Shown: positions 26,390 to 34,930 of the stretch, in pieces
Layout of the letters: each line of letters begins with the position of its first letter
How positions within the stretch are numbered: position 1 is the stretch's first letter
Assembly: GCA_947460455.1 (NCBI GenBank)
Contig: CANHKG010000004.1
Span: forward strand, 1 to 60,216
DNA length: 60,216 nucleotides
Direction of reading: 5' to 3'
From: Rhodospirillales bacterium
Lineage (GTDB): Bacteria > Pseudomonadota > Alphaproteobacteria > Acetobacterales > Acetobacteraceae
Program-made: the position numbers and the translations under genes
Notes under the pieces: generated by a model
The model's database searches: none
What the model saw: only the letters and a program-made list of their open reading frames with translations
What the model was told of the DNA's origin: nothing

Positions 26390-28282
26390 ATGCCGCAGCA
26401 ATCATACGCCGAGACCATCGCCACCTGGCAGCGCGACCCGCAGGCATTCTGGGCCGAAGCCGCCAAGGGCCTTGACTGGACCCGCCCGTGGGACCGCGTG
26501 TTCGATCCCGCGATGGGCCCCTACGGCCAGTGGTTCCCCGGTGGCGAGCTGAACACCTGCGCCAACGCGCTCGACCGCCACGTGGCCGCCGGCCGCGGCG
26601 CCCAGGCCGCGCTGATCTGGGACAGCGCGATGACGGGCGTGGTCGAAACCTTCACCTACGAACAACTGCGCGACCGCACCGCGAAGGTGGCCGGCGCCCT
26701 GCGTGCCCTGGGCGTGCAGAAGGGCGACCGCGTGGTGATCTACATGCCGATGATCCCCGAGGCCGCGATCACCATGCTCGCCTGCGCCCGCCTCGGCGCC
26801 ATCCACTCCGTGGTGTTCGGCGGTTTCGCCGCGGCGGAACTGGCCAAGCGCATCGAGGATGCGGAACCCAAGCTGATCGTCTGCGCCTCCTGCGGGCTCG
26901 AACCAGGCCGCGTGGTCGCCTACAAGCCGATGGTCGACCAGGCCATCGAGCTCAGCGCCCACAAGCCGCAGGCCTGCCTGGTGTTCCAACGCCCGCAGGT
27001 CGCGGCCAGCCTCACCCCAGGCCGCGACCACGATTTCGCCGCCGCCGAGGCTGCTGCTTCGCCCGCAGATCCCGTGCCGGTGCGGGCCACCGATCCGCTC
27101 TACATCCTCTACACCTCCGGCACGACCGGAAAGCCCAAGGGCGTGGTGCGCGATACCGGCGGCCACGCCGTCGCCCTGCTCCATTCCATGCGCATGATCT
27201 ACGGCGTGGAGCCCGGGGATGTGTACTGGTCCGCCAGCGATGTGGGCTGGGTGGTGGGCCATTCCTACATCATCTACGCCCCGCTGCTCGCCGGCTGCAC
27301 CTCCGTGATGTACGAGGGCAAACCGGTCGGCACGCCCGATGCCGGCGCCTTCTGGCGCGTGTGCGCCCAGCACGGCGTGCGCGTGCTGTTCACCGCCCCC
27401 ACCGCGCTGCGCGCCATCAAGCAGCAGGACCCCGAGGGCAAGCTGCGCCAGACATATGACCTCTCGAAGCTCGAAGCCCTCTACCTCGCCGGCGAGCGCT
27501 GCGATCCACCCACCGCGATCTGGGCCGCCGAGCAGCTGCAAATCCCCGTGGTCGATCACTGGTGGCAGACCGAAACCGGCTGGGCGATCACCGCCGGTTT
27601 CCGCGGCCTCGGCCTGTTCCCCGCCAAGCCCGGCGCCGGCGGCCGCCCCTCCCCGGGCTACGACGTGCAGGCGCTGGATGATGACGGCAAGCTGCTGCCG
27701 CGCGGCACCGCCGGCAATCTTGTGGTCAAGCTTCCTATGCCCCCCGGCGCCGCGCCCACGCTGTGGAACAACGACGACGGCTACCGCACCTCCTACCTGT
27801 CGGACTACGCCGGCTGGTACCGCACCGGCGATGCCGGCGTGATCGACGACGACGGCGACGTGTGGGTGATGGGCCGCACCGACGACATCATCAACGTCGC
27901 CGGCCATCGCCTTTCCACCGGCGCGATGGAGGAGGTGCTGGCCGCCCACCCGGCCGTGGCCGAATGCGCCGTGGTCGGTGCCGCCGATGATCTCAAGGGC
28001 CAGGTGCCGCTCGGCCTCGTGGTGCTCAAGGCCGGCGTGAACACGGATGAGGCGGTGATCCTGCGCGAGCTCGTCGCCCTGGTGCGCGACCGGATCGGCC
28101 CCGTTGCCGCCTTCAAGGATGCCCGCGTGGTGAAGCGCCTGCCCAAGACGCGGTCGGGCAAGATCCTGCGCGCCTCCATCCGCCGCATCGCCGATGGCCA
28201 GCCCGCCAACGCGCCGGCCACGATCGACGACCCCGCGATCCTGGACGAGATTGGGGCCGCCCTGGGCAAACCTGCCGCATGA
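26390..28282 (+). CDS. prpE: Propionyl-CoA synthetase (acyl-CoA synthetase)
   Basis: This 630-residue adenylate-forming enzyme shows the AMP-binding P-loop YTSGTTGKPKGVVRD, the WWQTETGWAI motif, YRTGDAGVIDDDGDVWVMGR and the C-terminal PKTRSGKILR with the catalytic lysine. Sequence details such as CGLEPGRVVAYKPMVDQAI fit PrpE rather than acetyl-CoA synthetase. It converts propionate, ATP and CoA to propionyl-CoA; short-chain acid range cannot be defined here. A GGAGG ribosome site precedes ATG 26390. The stop overlaps the next gene's start. Confidence 0.9.
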   Translation: MPQQSYAETIATWQRDPQAFWAEAAKGLDWTRPWDRVFDPAMGPYGQWFPGGELNTCANALDRHVAAGRGAQAALIWDSAMTGVVETFTYEQLRDRTAKVAGALRALGVQKGDRVVIYMPMIPEAAITMLACARLGAIHSVVFGGFAAAELAKRIEDAEPKLIVCASCGLEPGRVVAYKPMVDQAIELSAHKPQACLVFQRPQVAASLTPGRDHDFAAAEAAASPADPVPVRATDPLYILYTSGTTGKPKGVVRDTGGHAVALLHSMRMIYGVEPGDVYWSASDVGWVVGHSYIIYAPLLAGCTSVMYEGKPVGTPDAGAFWRVCAQHGVRVLFTAPTALRAIKQQDPEGKLRQTYDLSKLEALYLAGERCDPPTAIWAAEQLQIPVVDHWWQTETGWAITAGFRGLGLFPAKPGAGGRPSPGYDVQALDDDGKLLPRGTAGNLVVKLPMPPGAAPTLWNNDDGYRTSYLSDYAGWYRTGDAGVIDDDGDVWVMGRTDDIINVAGHRLSTGAMEEVLAAHPAVAECAVVGAADDLKGQVPLGLVVLKAGVNTDEAVILRELVALVRDRIGPVAAFKDARVVKRLPKTRSGKILRASIRRIADGQPANAPATIDDPAILDEIGAALGKPAA

Positions 28283-29547
28283 GGCAGGGCTTCCTTCCGC
28301 CCCTTTCGCGCCTGCGAGGCGCGGCCCCGGCTCTGGCCGTGCTCGCTGCGATCGGGGCGGTGGCTGCGCTCGTAGCCTTCGGCGGTGAAACCTATTTCCG
28401 CCTGCGCGTGGCGGCCGGGATGAAGCCCTACACGCCGTTCCTCGACCTGCACGCAGTGATGTCCGCCATCGAATGCGCCCACCGCGGCATCGATGTCTAT
28501 GTCACCAACCCCTGCGACGAGTACGGCCGGCGGCACATCTACTCCCCGCTCTGGCTACGCCTGCCAGCCCTGTTGAGCGACCCGGCGCTGCTCCCGGTCT
28601 TCGGCCTGGGCTTGGCACTGTCCTTCGCCCTCGCCCTTTTCTGGCTGCCCGCCGCACCGCGCGGCCGGTCGGAGGCAGCGATGCTGCTGGCGGTGGTCTC
28701 GCCCGTGACGGCCTTCGCACTGGAGCGTGCCAATCTGGACCTGCTGATCTTCCTGCTGGTCGTGCCCGGCGCGATGTTGCTGGCTCGCACCTCGGCCCTG
28801 CGTTTCGTGGGGCACGGGCTGTTCCTGGTGGGCGGGCTGTTGAAGTTCTACCCGTTGGCCCTGCTGGCGCTGCTGCTGCGCGAACGGCCGCACGTGCTGT
28901 TCGCGCTGGTGCTCGTCGCTGCCGCTATCCTGCGCGCCACCCTGGGCACATTTGGCGATGAGACGCGGCAGGCCATCTCCAACATCCCCATCCAGGCGGT
29001 GTTCTGGGGCAGCTTCGCCGCCCACAATCTGCCGCGCGGCGTGATGCAGCTCACCGCCTCGCCGCTCCTGGCGGGGCTGGCGCTGGCGGCAGGGCTCGCC
29101 GTAGCCGCCCTTGCGGCGTGGCGGCTGGCCCGCATGCCCGGGCTCCGCGCCGATCTCGCCATGCTGCCTGACGAAACAAAGACCCTCCTGCTGGTGGCGG
29201 GCTTGCTGGTGGCCGCCTGCTTCCTGGCCGGCGAGAACATCGATTATCGCGCTATCCTGCTGCTGCCCGCACTCCCCGGCTTGCTCGCTCTACCCGCAGC
29301 ATCCCACGCCGGATGGATCGCCGCCCTGCTGATGTGGGAGCCGGCGCTACGCCGGGTGGTGGCGAACTTCGCCCCGGACACGCTGGACCACCCATCGGCC
29401 CCGCGCCTGCTGCTCTGGGGCGTGCAGCAGCTGGCATGGTGGTGGCTTGTCGCCGTGCTGGTTGTCCTCGTGCTCGCCCAGCTGCGCAACGCGCCGGGGC
29501 TGGCGCTGCTGCGGCCCTGGGCTACAGGGCGTCCGGGTAGGCGCTGA
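28279..29547 (+). CDS. Multispanning membrane protein, GT87/DUF2029-like
   Basis: This 422-residue protein has about ten hydrophobic helices. An early periplasmic-type segment has TYFRLRVAAGMKPYTPFLDLHA, then RGIDVYVTNPCDEYGRRHIYSPLW, followed by FALERANLDLLIFLL and GLLKFYPLALLALLLRERP. This pattern (acidic residues in the first loop, and an Asn-Leu-Asp helix followed by a Lys-Phe-Tyr-Pro helix) resembles DUF2029/GT87 polyprenyl-phosphate mannosyltransferases. Donor and acceptor are unknown. The ATGA overlap with prpE is probably accidental in function. Its 3' end overlaps the convergent epimerase gene by 26 bases. Confidence 0.7.
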   Translation: MRQGFLPPLSRLRGAAPALAVLAAIGAVAALVAFGGETYFRLRVAAGMKPYTPFLDLHAVMSAIECAHRGIDVYVTNPCDEYGRRHIYSPLWLRLPALLSDPALLPVFGLGLALSFALALFWLPAAPRGRSEAAMLLAVVSPVTAFALERANLDLLIFLLVVPGAMLLARTSALRFVGHGLFLVGGLLKFYPLALLALLLRERPHVLFALVLVAAAILRATLGTFGDETRQAISNIPIQAVFWGSFAAHNLPRGVMQLTASPLLAGLALAAGLAVAALAAWRLARMPGLRADLAMLPDETKTLLLVAGLLVAACFLAGENIDYRAILLLPALPGLLALPAASHAGWIAALLMWEPALRRVVANFAPDTLDHPSAPRLLLWGVQQLAWWWLVAVLVVLVLAQLRNAPGLALLRPWATGRPGRR

Positions 29548-30523
29548 GCCAGTCGGCGTAGTGGGCGTAGGCGGCTTCGGGGCCGTAGCCTGGCTGCCAG
29601 CCGGTGGACTGGATGCGGGCGATATCCATCCGGCCGCGCGGGCGGCGTTCGGTGAGGCGCACGTTGACCTCTGCTTCGTTCGCCGATCGGCGCCAGCGGA
29701 AGGCGGGGTGGCGGGCGGCCAGCGTTTCGGCCCAGCGCAGCATCACCTCGCCCCACATCTCACCGGAGCAGATGTTGAAGACGCGGTGCGGCGGCGCCTT
29801 CATGTCCAGCAAATGCAGCAGGCCGCTTGCGACATCGGGGCCATAGACCCAGGCCTGGACGGGCAGCGCCGCTGGCAGCACGGCTTCCTGGCCCGTGACG
29901 GCGAGGCGGGCGAGGTAGTGGTGCGGGCCGATCATGTCGCGCAGGCCGGTGTCGCGTTCCCACGGGCCGAAGACGCTGCCGATGCGGGCGGCGATCACGT
30001 CCAGCTCCCACAATTCGCCCAGGCGCAGGCCGCTGCGTTCCACGGCGTATTTGGTGACGCCATAGACGCCATTGGGGATGGTGGGCGTTTCGGTCTCGTT
30101 CAGCAAAGCGTGGGCGAAGAAGGCGTCGCCATAGGCGGAGGCGGAGCTGGGGGCGATGACGCGCTTTACTCCGGCGGCGCGGGCGGCGCGGAGCTGGGCG
30201 ATGAAGCCGAGCAGGTTCACCTGGATCACCAGTTCGGGCACCTCCGCCTCCCGCGCCGGGCCGGAGGTGATGGCGGCGAAGGGGAACAGGCGGTCGACGC
30301 CGTGGCGCTTCATCACGCCGGCGAAGGCATCGGGGTCGGCGGTGATGTCGCGGATGTCGGCGCGGATGGCTTCCACCTTTCCCGGCAGCCGGGCGAAGGC
30401 GCGCTGAGCGGGGGCGGGAATGTCATCGAGTGCGGCGACCACCACGTGCTCGCCGCGTTCCAGCAGGGCGTGGACGAGGTTGAGGCCGACGAAGCCGGTG
30501 CCGCCGGTGACCATCACTGCCAT
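29522..30523 (-). CDS. NAD-dependent epimerase/dehydratase (extended SDR)
   Basis: This 333-residue extended SDR begins with the Rossmann motif MVTGGTGFVGLNLVHALLERG. The catalytic serine segment is PSSASAYGD and the Tyr-x-x-x-Lys is YGVTKYAVE. It is likely to act on a nucleotide sugar or related substrate. The gene is convergent with the membrane glycosyltransferase-like gene and overlaps it. It diverges from the RraA-like gene with a 97-base shared promoter region. Confidence 0.85.
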   Translation of the reverse strand: MAVMVTGGTGFVGLNLVHALLERGEHVVVAALDDIPAPAQRAFARLPGKVEAIRADIRDITADPDAFAGVMKRHGVDRLFPFAAITSGPAREAEVPELVIQVNLLGFIAQLRAARAAGVKRVIAPSSASAYGDAFFAHALLNETETPTIPNGVYGVTKYAVERSGLRLGELWELDVIAARIGSVFGPWERDTGLRDMIGPHHYLARLAVTGQEAVLPAALPVQAWVYGPDVASGLLHLLDMKAPPHRVFNICSGEMWGEVMLRWAETLAARHPAFRWRRSANEAEVNVRLTERRPRGRMDIARIQSTGWQPGYGPEAAYAHYADWLSAYPDAL

Positions 30524-30620
30524 GTCGAATGCTCCGTTATCGCGCCATCGGAGGCTGGCACGGCTTGCGCGTCAACCGGGGGGCGCCGCATCATCGCGGG
30601 AAACGCAAGGGAATGCGGCC

Positions 30621-31274
30621 ATGACCGACCTCGCCAAGATCAAGGACAAGCTGTTCTGCTCGCTGCTGTCTGATGTGATGGACGCGCTGGGCACCTGGCA
30701 CCAGGCGATGCCGCCGCGGATCCGGCCGCTGGACGACAGCCTGGTGATGGTGGGGCGGGCGCGGACGGCGCTGTTCGCGGACCAGTACCACGTGAAGGAC
30801 GGCGAGAACCCCTATGAGCTGGAGATCCAGCTGATCGACAGCCTGAAGCCCGGCGAGATCCCGTGCTTCTCCTGCGGCGCCACCGGGCGGATTGCGCCGT
30901 GGGGCGAGCTGCTCAGCACGGCTTCCAAGGCGCGCGGGGCGGCCGGCGCGCTGATGGATGGGCTGACGCGGGACATAAGGGCGATCCGGGCGATGCAGTT
31001 CCCGGTGTTCGCCGGCGGGATCGGGCCGCTGGACAGCAAGGGGCGGGGCAAGATCATCGCGCTGGATGTGCCGGTGGAGATCGCGGGCGTGAAGGTGATG
31101 ACGGGCGATCTGGTGTTCGGCGACGCTGATGGCGTGGTGGTGGTGCCGCAGGCGATCGAGAGGGAGGTGATCGCGGCGGCGTTCGAGAAGCTGAAGGGCG
31201 AGCATTCGACACTGGCCGATTTGCAGGCGGGCATGAAGCTGGGCGACGTGTTCGCGAAGTACGGAGTGCTCTGA
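30621..31274 (+). CDS. RraA-like protein / 4-hydroxy-4-methyl-2-oxoglutarate aldolase family
   Basis: This 217-residue protein has the RraA/HMG-aldolase fold, with LLSDVMDALG, GRARTALFA, GELLSTASKARGAAGALMDG, DIRAIRAMQFPVFAGG and GDLVFGDADGVVVVPQ. In aldolase members the Gly-Glu-Leu segment and the Arg-Asp pair bind metal and pyruvate. The neighbouring amidohydrolase suggests a catabolic step rather than RNase E regulation. The exact substrate cannot be given. The ATG at 30621 gives the family-like N-terminus. Confidence 0.82.
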   Translation: MTDLAKIKDKLFCSLLSDVMDALGTWHQAMPPRIRPLDDSLVMVGRARTALFADQYHVKDGENPYELEIQLIDSLKPGEIPCFSCGATGRIAPWGELLSTASKARGAAGALMDGLTRDIRAIRAMQFPVFAGGIGPLDSKGRGKIIALDVPVEIAGVKVMTGDLVFGDADGVVVVPQAIEREVIAAAFEKLKGEHSTLADLQAGMKLGDVFAKYGVL

Positions 31275-31341
31275 GCGTGCGATCGCACGGAGGCCGAAGG
31301 ACGGAGGGCGTGAATCGCCCGCTCGCACGGAGTGCAAAGCA

Positions 31342-32202
31342 ATGATCGTCGATTGCCATGTGAACATCTTCGAGGACCGGCACGTGACGCCGCTGATGCG
31401 TGAGCAGACGCAGTTCGCGCGGCCGGGGTCGATTGGGTACAAGGCGGATGCCGACACGCTGTATGCGGCGATGAAGGGCGTGGACAAGGCGATCATCTTT
31501 TCGTTGCGCTATGCCGATTCCACCGGCGTGGACGGGGATGACGAGGTGACCGCCGCGGCGGTGGCGAAGTATCCGGACAAGTTCGTGGGGTTCGCGGCGC
31601 TGGATCCAAGGCGGGCGGATGCCATGGAGTTGCTGGAACATGCGATCCTGGATCTGAAGCTGAAGGGCGTGAAGTTCGGGCCGATCTACAACGGGGTTTC
31701 GTTGCAGGACCCTCGGCTGGATCCGTTCTACCGGTTCCTGGTGAAGCACAACCTGCCGCTGACGATGCATATGGGCACCACCTATGCCCGCAATGCGCCG
31801 GCGGATTATGGGCGGCCGATCCATGTGGAGGAGGTGGCGCTGCGCTACCCGGACCTGAAGATGGTGATGGCCCATATGGGGCACCCCTGGTACGAGGAAT
31901 GCGTGGTGATCGCGCGCAAGCAGCCGAATGTGTATTGCGAGGTTTCCGCGCTGCACTACCGGCCGTGGCAGTTCTACAACATCCTGATGGCGGCGCAGGA
32001 ATACACCATACATGACCGCAACAAGATCTTCTGGGGCACCGACTTCCCGTATGCGGAGGTGGAAGAATCCCTGGCGGGGCTGCGCGGGATCAACCATTTG
32101 GTGGAAGGGACCAACCTGCCGCGCGTTGCCGATGTGACGATTGATTCGATCATTCACAGCAATCCCTTCGAACATTGGTGGCATGGCGGGCTGCAGGTCT
32201 AG
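31342..32202 (+). CDS. Amidohydrolase family protein (amidohydrolase_2 type)
   Basis: This 286-residue TIM-barrel metal-dependent hydrolase or decarboxylase starts with MIVDCHVNIFED, where the usual His-x-His is Cys-His-Val-Asn. It has GVKFGPIYNG, LTMHMGT, VMAHMGHPWYEE and FWGTDFPYAEVEESL. The last motif carries the catalytic aspartate. Similar proteins decarboxylate aromatic acids or hydrolyse lactones. It follows the RraA-like aldolase by 67 bases on the same strand, so the two may act in one degradation pathway. The altered first metal motif is noted; substrate unknown. Confidence 0.82.
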   Translation: MIVDCHVNIFEDRHVTPLMREQTQFARPGSIGYKADADTLYAAMKGVDKAIIFSLRYADSTGVDGDDEVTAAAVAKYPDKFVGFAALDPRRADAMELLEHAILDLKLKGVKFGPIYNGVSLQDPRLDPFYRFLVKHNLPLTMHMGTTYARNAPADYGRPIHVEEVALRYPDLKMVMAHMGHPWYEECVVIARKQPNVYCEVSALHYRPWQFYNILMAAQEYTIHDRNKIFWGTDFPYAEVEESLAGLRGINHLVEGTNLPRVADVTIDSIIHSNPFEHWWHGGLQV

Positions 32203-32278
32203 CGTTAGGAAATCGGTAACGGGTTTCCCCCAGGATCGTGGTGCGGGCACACGGCCCGTGCAGCACGGGGAGGCCAGG

Positions 32279-32554
32279 ATGGCGGGTTCATCGGTTCGGA
32301 TTGCCACGCTTCAGACGGCTACGGTTCAGGGTGTGATCGGCATGGCGGGCACGGCCACGCTGCCGGCCATGGGCGCCGCGGTGACGGCGGGCGGCGGGTT
32401 CCGCGTGGTGGATTTCGCGATGCGCAGCGACTGGCCCGGGATGGCCGGGCTTGCCTTTCTCTCGGCTGACGATGCCCCGATGGGCGAGGCGGTGATGACG
32501 CTGCCGGACGGGGCGACGGTGCAGTTCCGCGAGGCGGTGCTCGCCTTCAGCTGA
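32279..32554 (+). CDS. Small hypothetical protein
   Basis: This 91-residue protein is predicted from ATG 32279, with a purine-rich GGGGAGG upstream. It is rich in Ala, Gly, Met and Val, with alternating short beta-like segments (GTATLPAMGAAVTAGGGFRVVDFAMRSDW) and no cysteine pairs, signal peptide or recognised domain. The last bases overlap the convergent M81 gene by eight. Its reality rests on codon-like composition and the ribosome site only. Confidence 0.5.
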   Translation: MAGSSVRIATLQTATVQGVIGMAGTATLPAMGAAVTAGGGFRVVDFAMRSDWPGMAGLAFLSADDAPMGEAVMTLPDGATVQFREAVLAFS

Positions 32555-34025
32555 ACAGGCGGGCGGCGAGATCGGGCACGAGGTTCGGGTCGTCTGGCCA
32601 GAGGGTCGGGCGGCGCTGGAAGGGGAAGACCCCGGCATCGGAAGCGGTGCCGGAGAGGCCCGGGGTTTCCACCGAGACGCAGTCGCCGATGCCGGCGAAG
32701 GACAGGTCGAAGTGGAAGCCTGACTTTGCGACCAGCAGGTCCTGCGTGGCGGGATCAATGCCGGCGCTGGCGAACTGCTCCGGATCCTGCGACCAGGCGG
32801 GGCGGGTGGTGGCGATGATGGTGATGTTGCCGGTTCTGAGCGTGGCGGTGGGGCCGACATCGGCGGATTCGCCGGCCAGATAGGGACCGCGCTGGACGAA
32901 TTTACCCTCGCTGAGGTGGACCACTTCGAATTCGGCTTCGAAGGGGATTTCGGTTGTGGTCCAGGTGCCGCCGAGGGACAGGCGGAGTTTCGCGCCGAGG
33001 CCGGCGCGGTGGGCGGCCTTTGCGGCGGCCGGGTCTGTGACCGGGATGGCCGATTTCAGGTGTGGCCAGTTGGCTGCGATCTCATGCAGGACGTGGGTTC
33101 CGTCCCCCGGGGTGCCGGCGAGGACGCGATCGCCGTTGTCGCCGAGGATGAGCGGGCGGCCTGGGGTTCGGGCGGCGATGGCTTCGGCGAGGGGCGGGTA
33201 GTCTGCCGTGAACTCGGCTTTGGCGTTCCAGGTGGCCTGGGCGAGGGTGGCGGCGGCGTGTTTCGCGGCTTCGGGGTTGGCGTTCGCGATGGCGATGACG
33301 CAGTGGCCGGAGGGGGCGGAATCGAGCGGGCCCTGGGCGTTGAACAGTGACATATCCAGCAGGCTGGGATCGGACGCGACGAGGGATTCGCGCTGGTCGT
33401 GCAGGCGGCGGAGTGGGCCGGTGGCGGTGGCGCCCTTGCCCAGCATGCGCATGGGGACCCAGGCGGCGGCCATGATGGGGTGGATCTCGCCGCGGAGGGT
33501 GCGGACAAGGAGTTCGGCGGCGCGGTTTCCGGCCTGGTCGTAGTCGATGTGGGGGTTGTGCTTGCAGGCGACGGCGATGGTGACGGCCTGGAGCAGGCGG
33601 GGGGTGATGTTGCCGTGCAGGTCGAAGCTGGCGGCGATGGGGGTTTCGGGGAGGGCGTGGCGGAGGGCGGTGATGAGGTCGCCTTCGCAATCGTCGATCG
33701 ACTGGCTGGCGATGGCGCCGTGGAGATCGAGGTAGATGCCGTCGGGGTTTTCGGCGAGGGCGGCTGAGAGGATTTCGGCGCGGAAGGCTTCGTAGATGCC
33801 GTTCTCGATCAGGCCGCCGGGTGGGGCGACGGCGGAGAGGACGGGGATGGGGGTGGCGCCGAGGGCGATGAGGCGGCGGACGGCACCGCCGAGGCCGGAG
33901 GCGGAGGTTTCGGCCTTCTTCAGCAGGGCGGCGCCGCGCATGACGACGAAGCTGCTCTCGAAGGTAAGGAGGGGGGAGAAGGAATGGGCCTCGTGGAAGA
34001 TCGAGGCGACGAGGATGCGGGGCAT
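32547..34025 (-). CDS. M81-family metallopeptidase (MlrC / microcystinase C-like)
   Basis: This 492-residue protein begins with RILVASIFHEAHSFSPLLT and has GIYLDLHGAIASQSIDDCEGDLI and SFDLHGNITPRLLQ. These are the DUF1485/MlrC N-terminal signatures with probable zinc ligands. Further on, GDNGDRVLAGTPGDGTHVL and SVETPGLSGTASDAGVF mark the MlrC C-terminal region. MlrC of sphingomonads opens linearised microcystin fragments; in other bacteria the substrate is unknown. The start at 34025 gives the normal N-terminus. It stands alone and faces a repeat-rich gap. Confidence 0.85.
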   Translation of the reverse strand: MPRILVASIFHEAHSFSPLLTFESSFVVMRGAALLKKAETSASGLGGAVRRLIALGATPIPVLSAVAPPGGLIENGIYEAFRAEILSAALAENPDGIYLDLHGAIASQSIDDCEGDLITALRHALPETPIAASFDLHGNITPRLLQAVTIAVACKHNPHIDYDQAGNRAAELLVRTLRGEIHPIMAAAWVPMRMLGKGATATGPLRRLHDQRESLVASDPSLLDMSLFNAQGPLDSAPSGHCVIAIANANPEAAKHAAATLAQATWNAKAEFTADYPPLAEAIAARTPGRPLILGDNGDRVLAGTPGDGTHVLHEIAANWPHLKSAIPVTDPAAAKAAHRAGLGAKLRLSLGGTWTTTEIPFEAEFEVVHLSEGKFVQRGPYLAGESADVGPTATLRTGNITIIATTRPAWSQDPEQFASAGIDPATQDLLVAKSGFHFDLSFAGIGDCVSVETPGLSGTASDAGVFPFQRRPTLWPDDPNLVPDLAARLFS

Positions 34026-34187
34026 TGGGAAGCTTCCTGGGTCTGGGCTGGAGGGTTCCCGGGTTCTGGGGTGGTGGCAAGGGGCGGTATTTGTTTTGTT
34101 AATGTAACGTTTGGGGCGTGATGGGGCGCCCTGCCCCTTCGGGTTGTGAAAAAAATATGGAGGGAGCGGCCGCTTGCGCGGCTGGGG

Positions 34188-34559
34188 TCAGTGTGGGGCG
34201 TTGCGGAGGGGGTGCGCGCGTGTGGCGCGGGATTGCGGGCGCGGGGCGGGGGCCGGGCGCAGGCCCAATGCGGGTGCCAAGCGGAGGAGCCAGGTGGGCA
34301 GCGGGGGCTGGCGGAGGGCGCGCGGGATGAAGGCCAGGCCGGCGATGCGGGTGGCGCGGGTGAAGCCGGAATAGGCGGTGGGGCGGGACTGCCAGCGGCG
34401 GAAGAGTTGCTCCAGCTCGGTCAGCAGGCGGATGAGAAGGGCTGACATCACGGCGCTGAGCGCATTTTGGGCGTGCGGGCGAATGAGGGCGGATTCCGCC
34501 TGCAGGCTCGCGCGCAGGGAGGCGAACTGGTCGCCGAGGGAGAGGGGATGTGATGACAT
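34188..34559 (-). CDS. Possible small protein of unknown function
   Basis: This 123-residue protein reads from ATG 34559. The first half looks like amphipathic helices (SLGDQFASLRASLQAESALI, then SAVMSALLIRLLTELEQLFRRWQ); the second half is Arg/Pro/Ala-rich. There is no ribosome site. Instead a promoter-like pair lies immediately upstream, with the -10 ending seven bases before the ATG, so the transcript could be leaderless. I do not recognise the family. The gene could be spurious. Confidence 0.45.
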   Translation of the reverse strand: MSSHPLSLGDQFASLRASLQAESALIRPHAQNALSAVMSALLIRLLTELEQLFRRWQSRPTAYSGFTRATRIAGLAFIPRALRQPPLPTWLLRLAPALGLRPAPAPRPQSRATRAHPLRNAPH

Positions 34560-34566
34560 GTGAGTG

Positions 34567-34595
34567 ATACTATCCGACCGCATCGAAGGATGCAA
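34567..34595 (-). promoter_or_regulatory. Candidate promoter of the small gene at 34188-34559
   Basis: Read on the minus strand, TTGCAT (34590-34595) and TAGTAT (34567-34572) are separated by exactly 17 bases. Only seven bases separate the -10 from the ATG, implying a leaderless message if it is used. This is inference from the sequence only. Confidence 0.4.
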
Positions 34596-34653
34596 GGATT
34601 TTTTTCTATTTTGTTAGCTGCGATGATGAGGTGTGACGGAAGGGAAAGGGGGA

Positions 34654-34672
34654 CCACGGAGAGCACGGAGAA
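34654..34672. repeat. CACGGAG-type repeat fragment
   Basis: The sequence CCACGGAGAGCACGGAGAA consists of two CACGGAG units. It resembles widespread dispersed intergenic repeats of the same style as the CACAGAG element at 39331. Only one arm is present here. Confidence 0.5.
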
Positions 34673-34712
34673 GGGGCGTGTGGCGTTCTCCGGCGCGCGT
34701 GGGACTGTGCCG

Positions 34713-34732
34713 GCCCGCATCAAGATGCGGGC
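34713..34732 (+). repeat. Dispersed REP palindrome (distant copy)
   Basis: The copy GCCCGCATC-AA-GATGCGGGC followed by TAC is identical in core to the one at 4394-4413, some 30 kb away. It shows that the RAYT-associated REP is dispersed in this chromosome. Confidence 0.85.
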
Positions 34733-34857
34733 TACGTGTCGCAGAGATGCCCGTGGTATCGATGACGATCCGACGTGATGCAGCCATGGCACGGCCACTG
34801 AACGTGTGGCGGGCGTGTGCTCGCGATCGATGCGGGCTGTTGCGGGAACGAAGGACT

Positions 34858-34886
34858 GGATTGCTTCACTTCGTTCGCAATGACGG
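34858..34886. repeat. Dispersed GGATTGCTTC / CAATGACGG repeat
   Basis: The unit runs GGATTGCTTCACTTCGTT then CGCAATGACGG, with an imperfect internal dyad. From general knowledge, closely similar units are common as dispersed intergenic repeats in many bacteria. Only one copy is seen in this window. Confidence 0.55.
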
Positions 34887-34930
34887 GGTGTTTGGGTGTT
34901 CTGTACGGCGGGCGCCATTGGCAAACGGAC

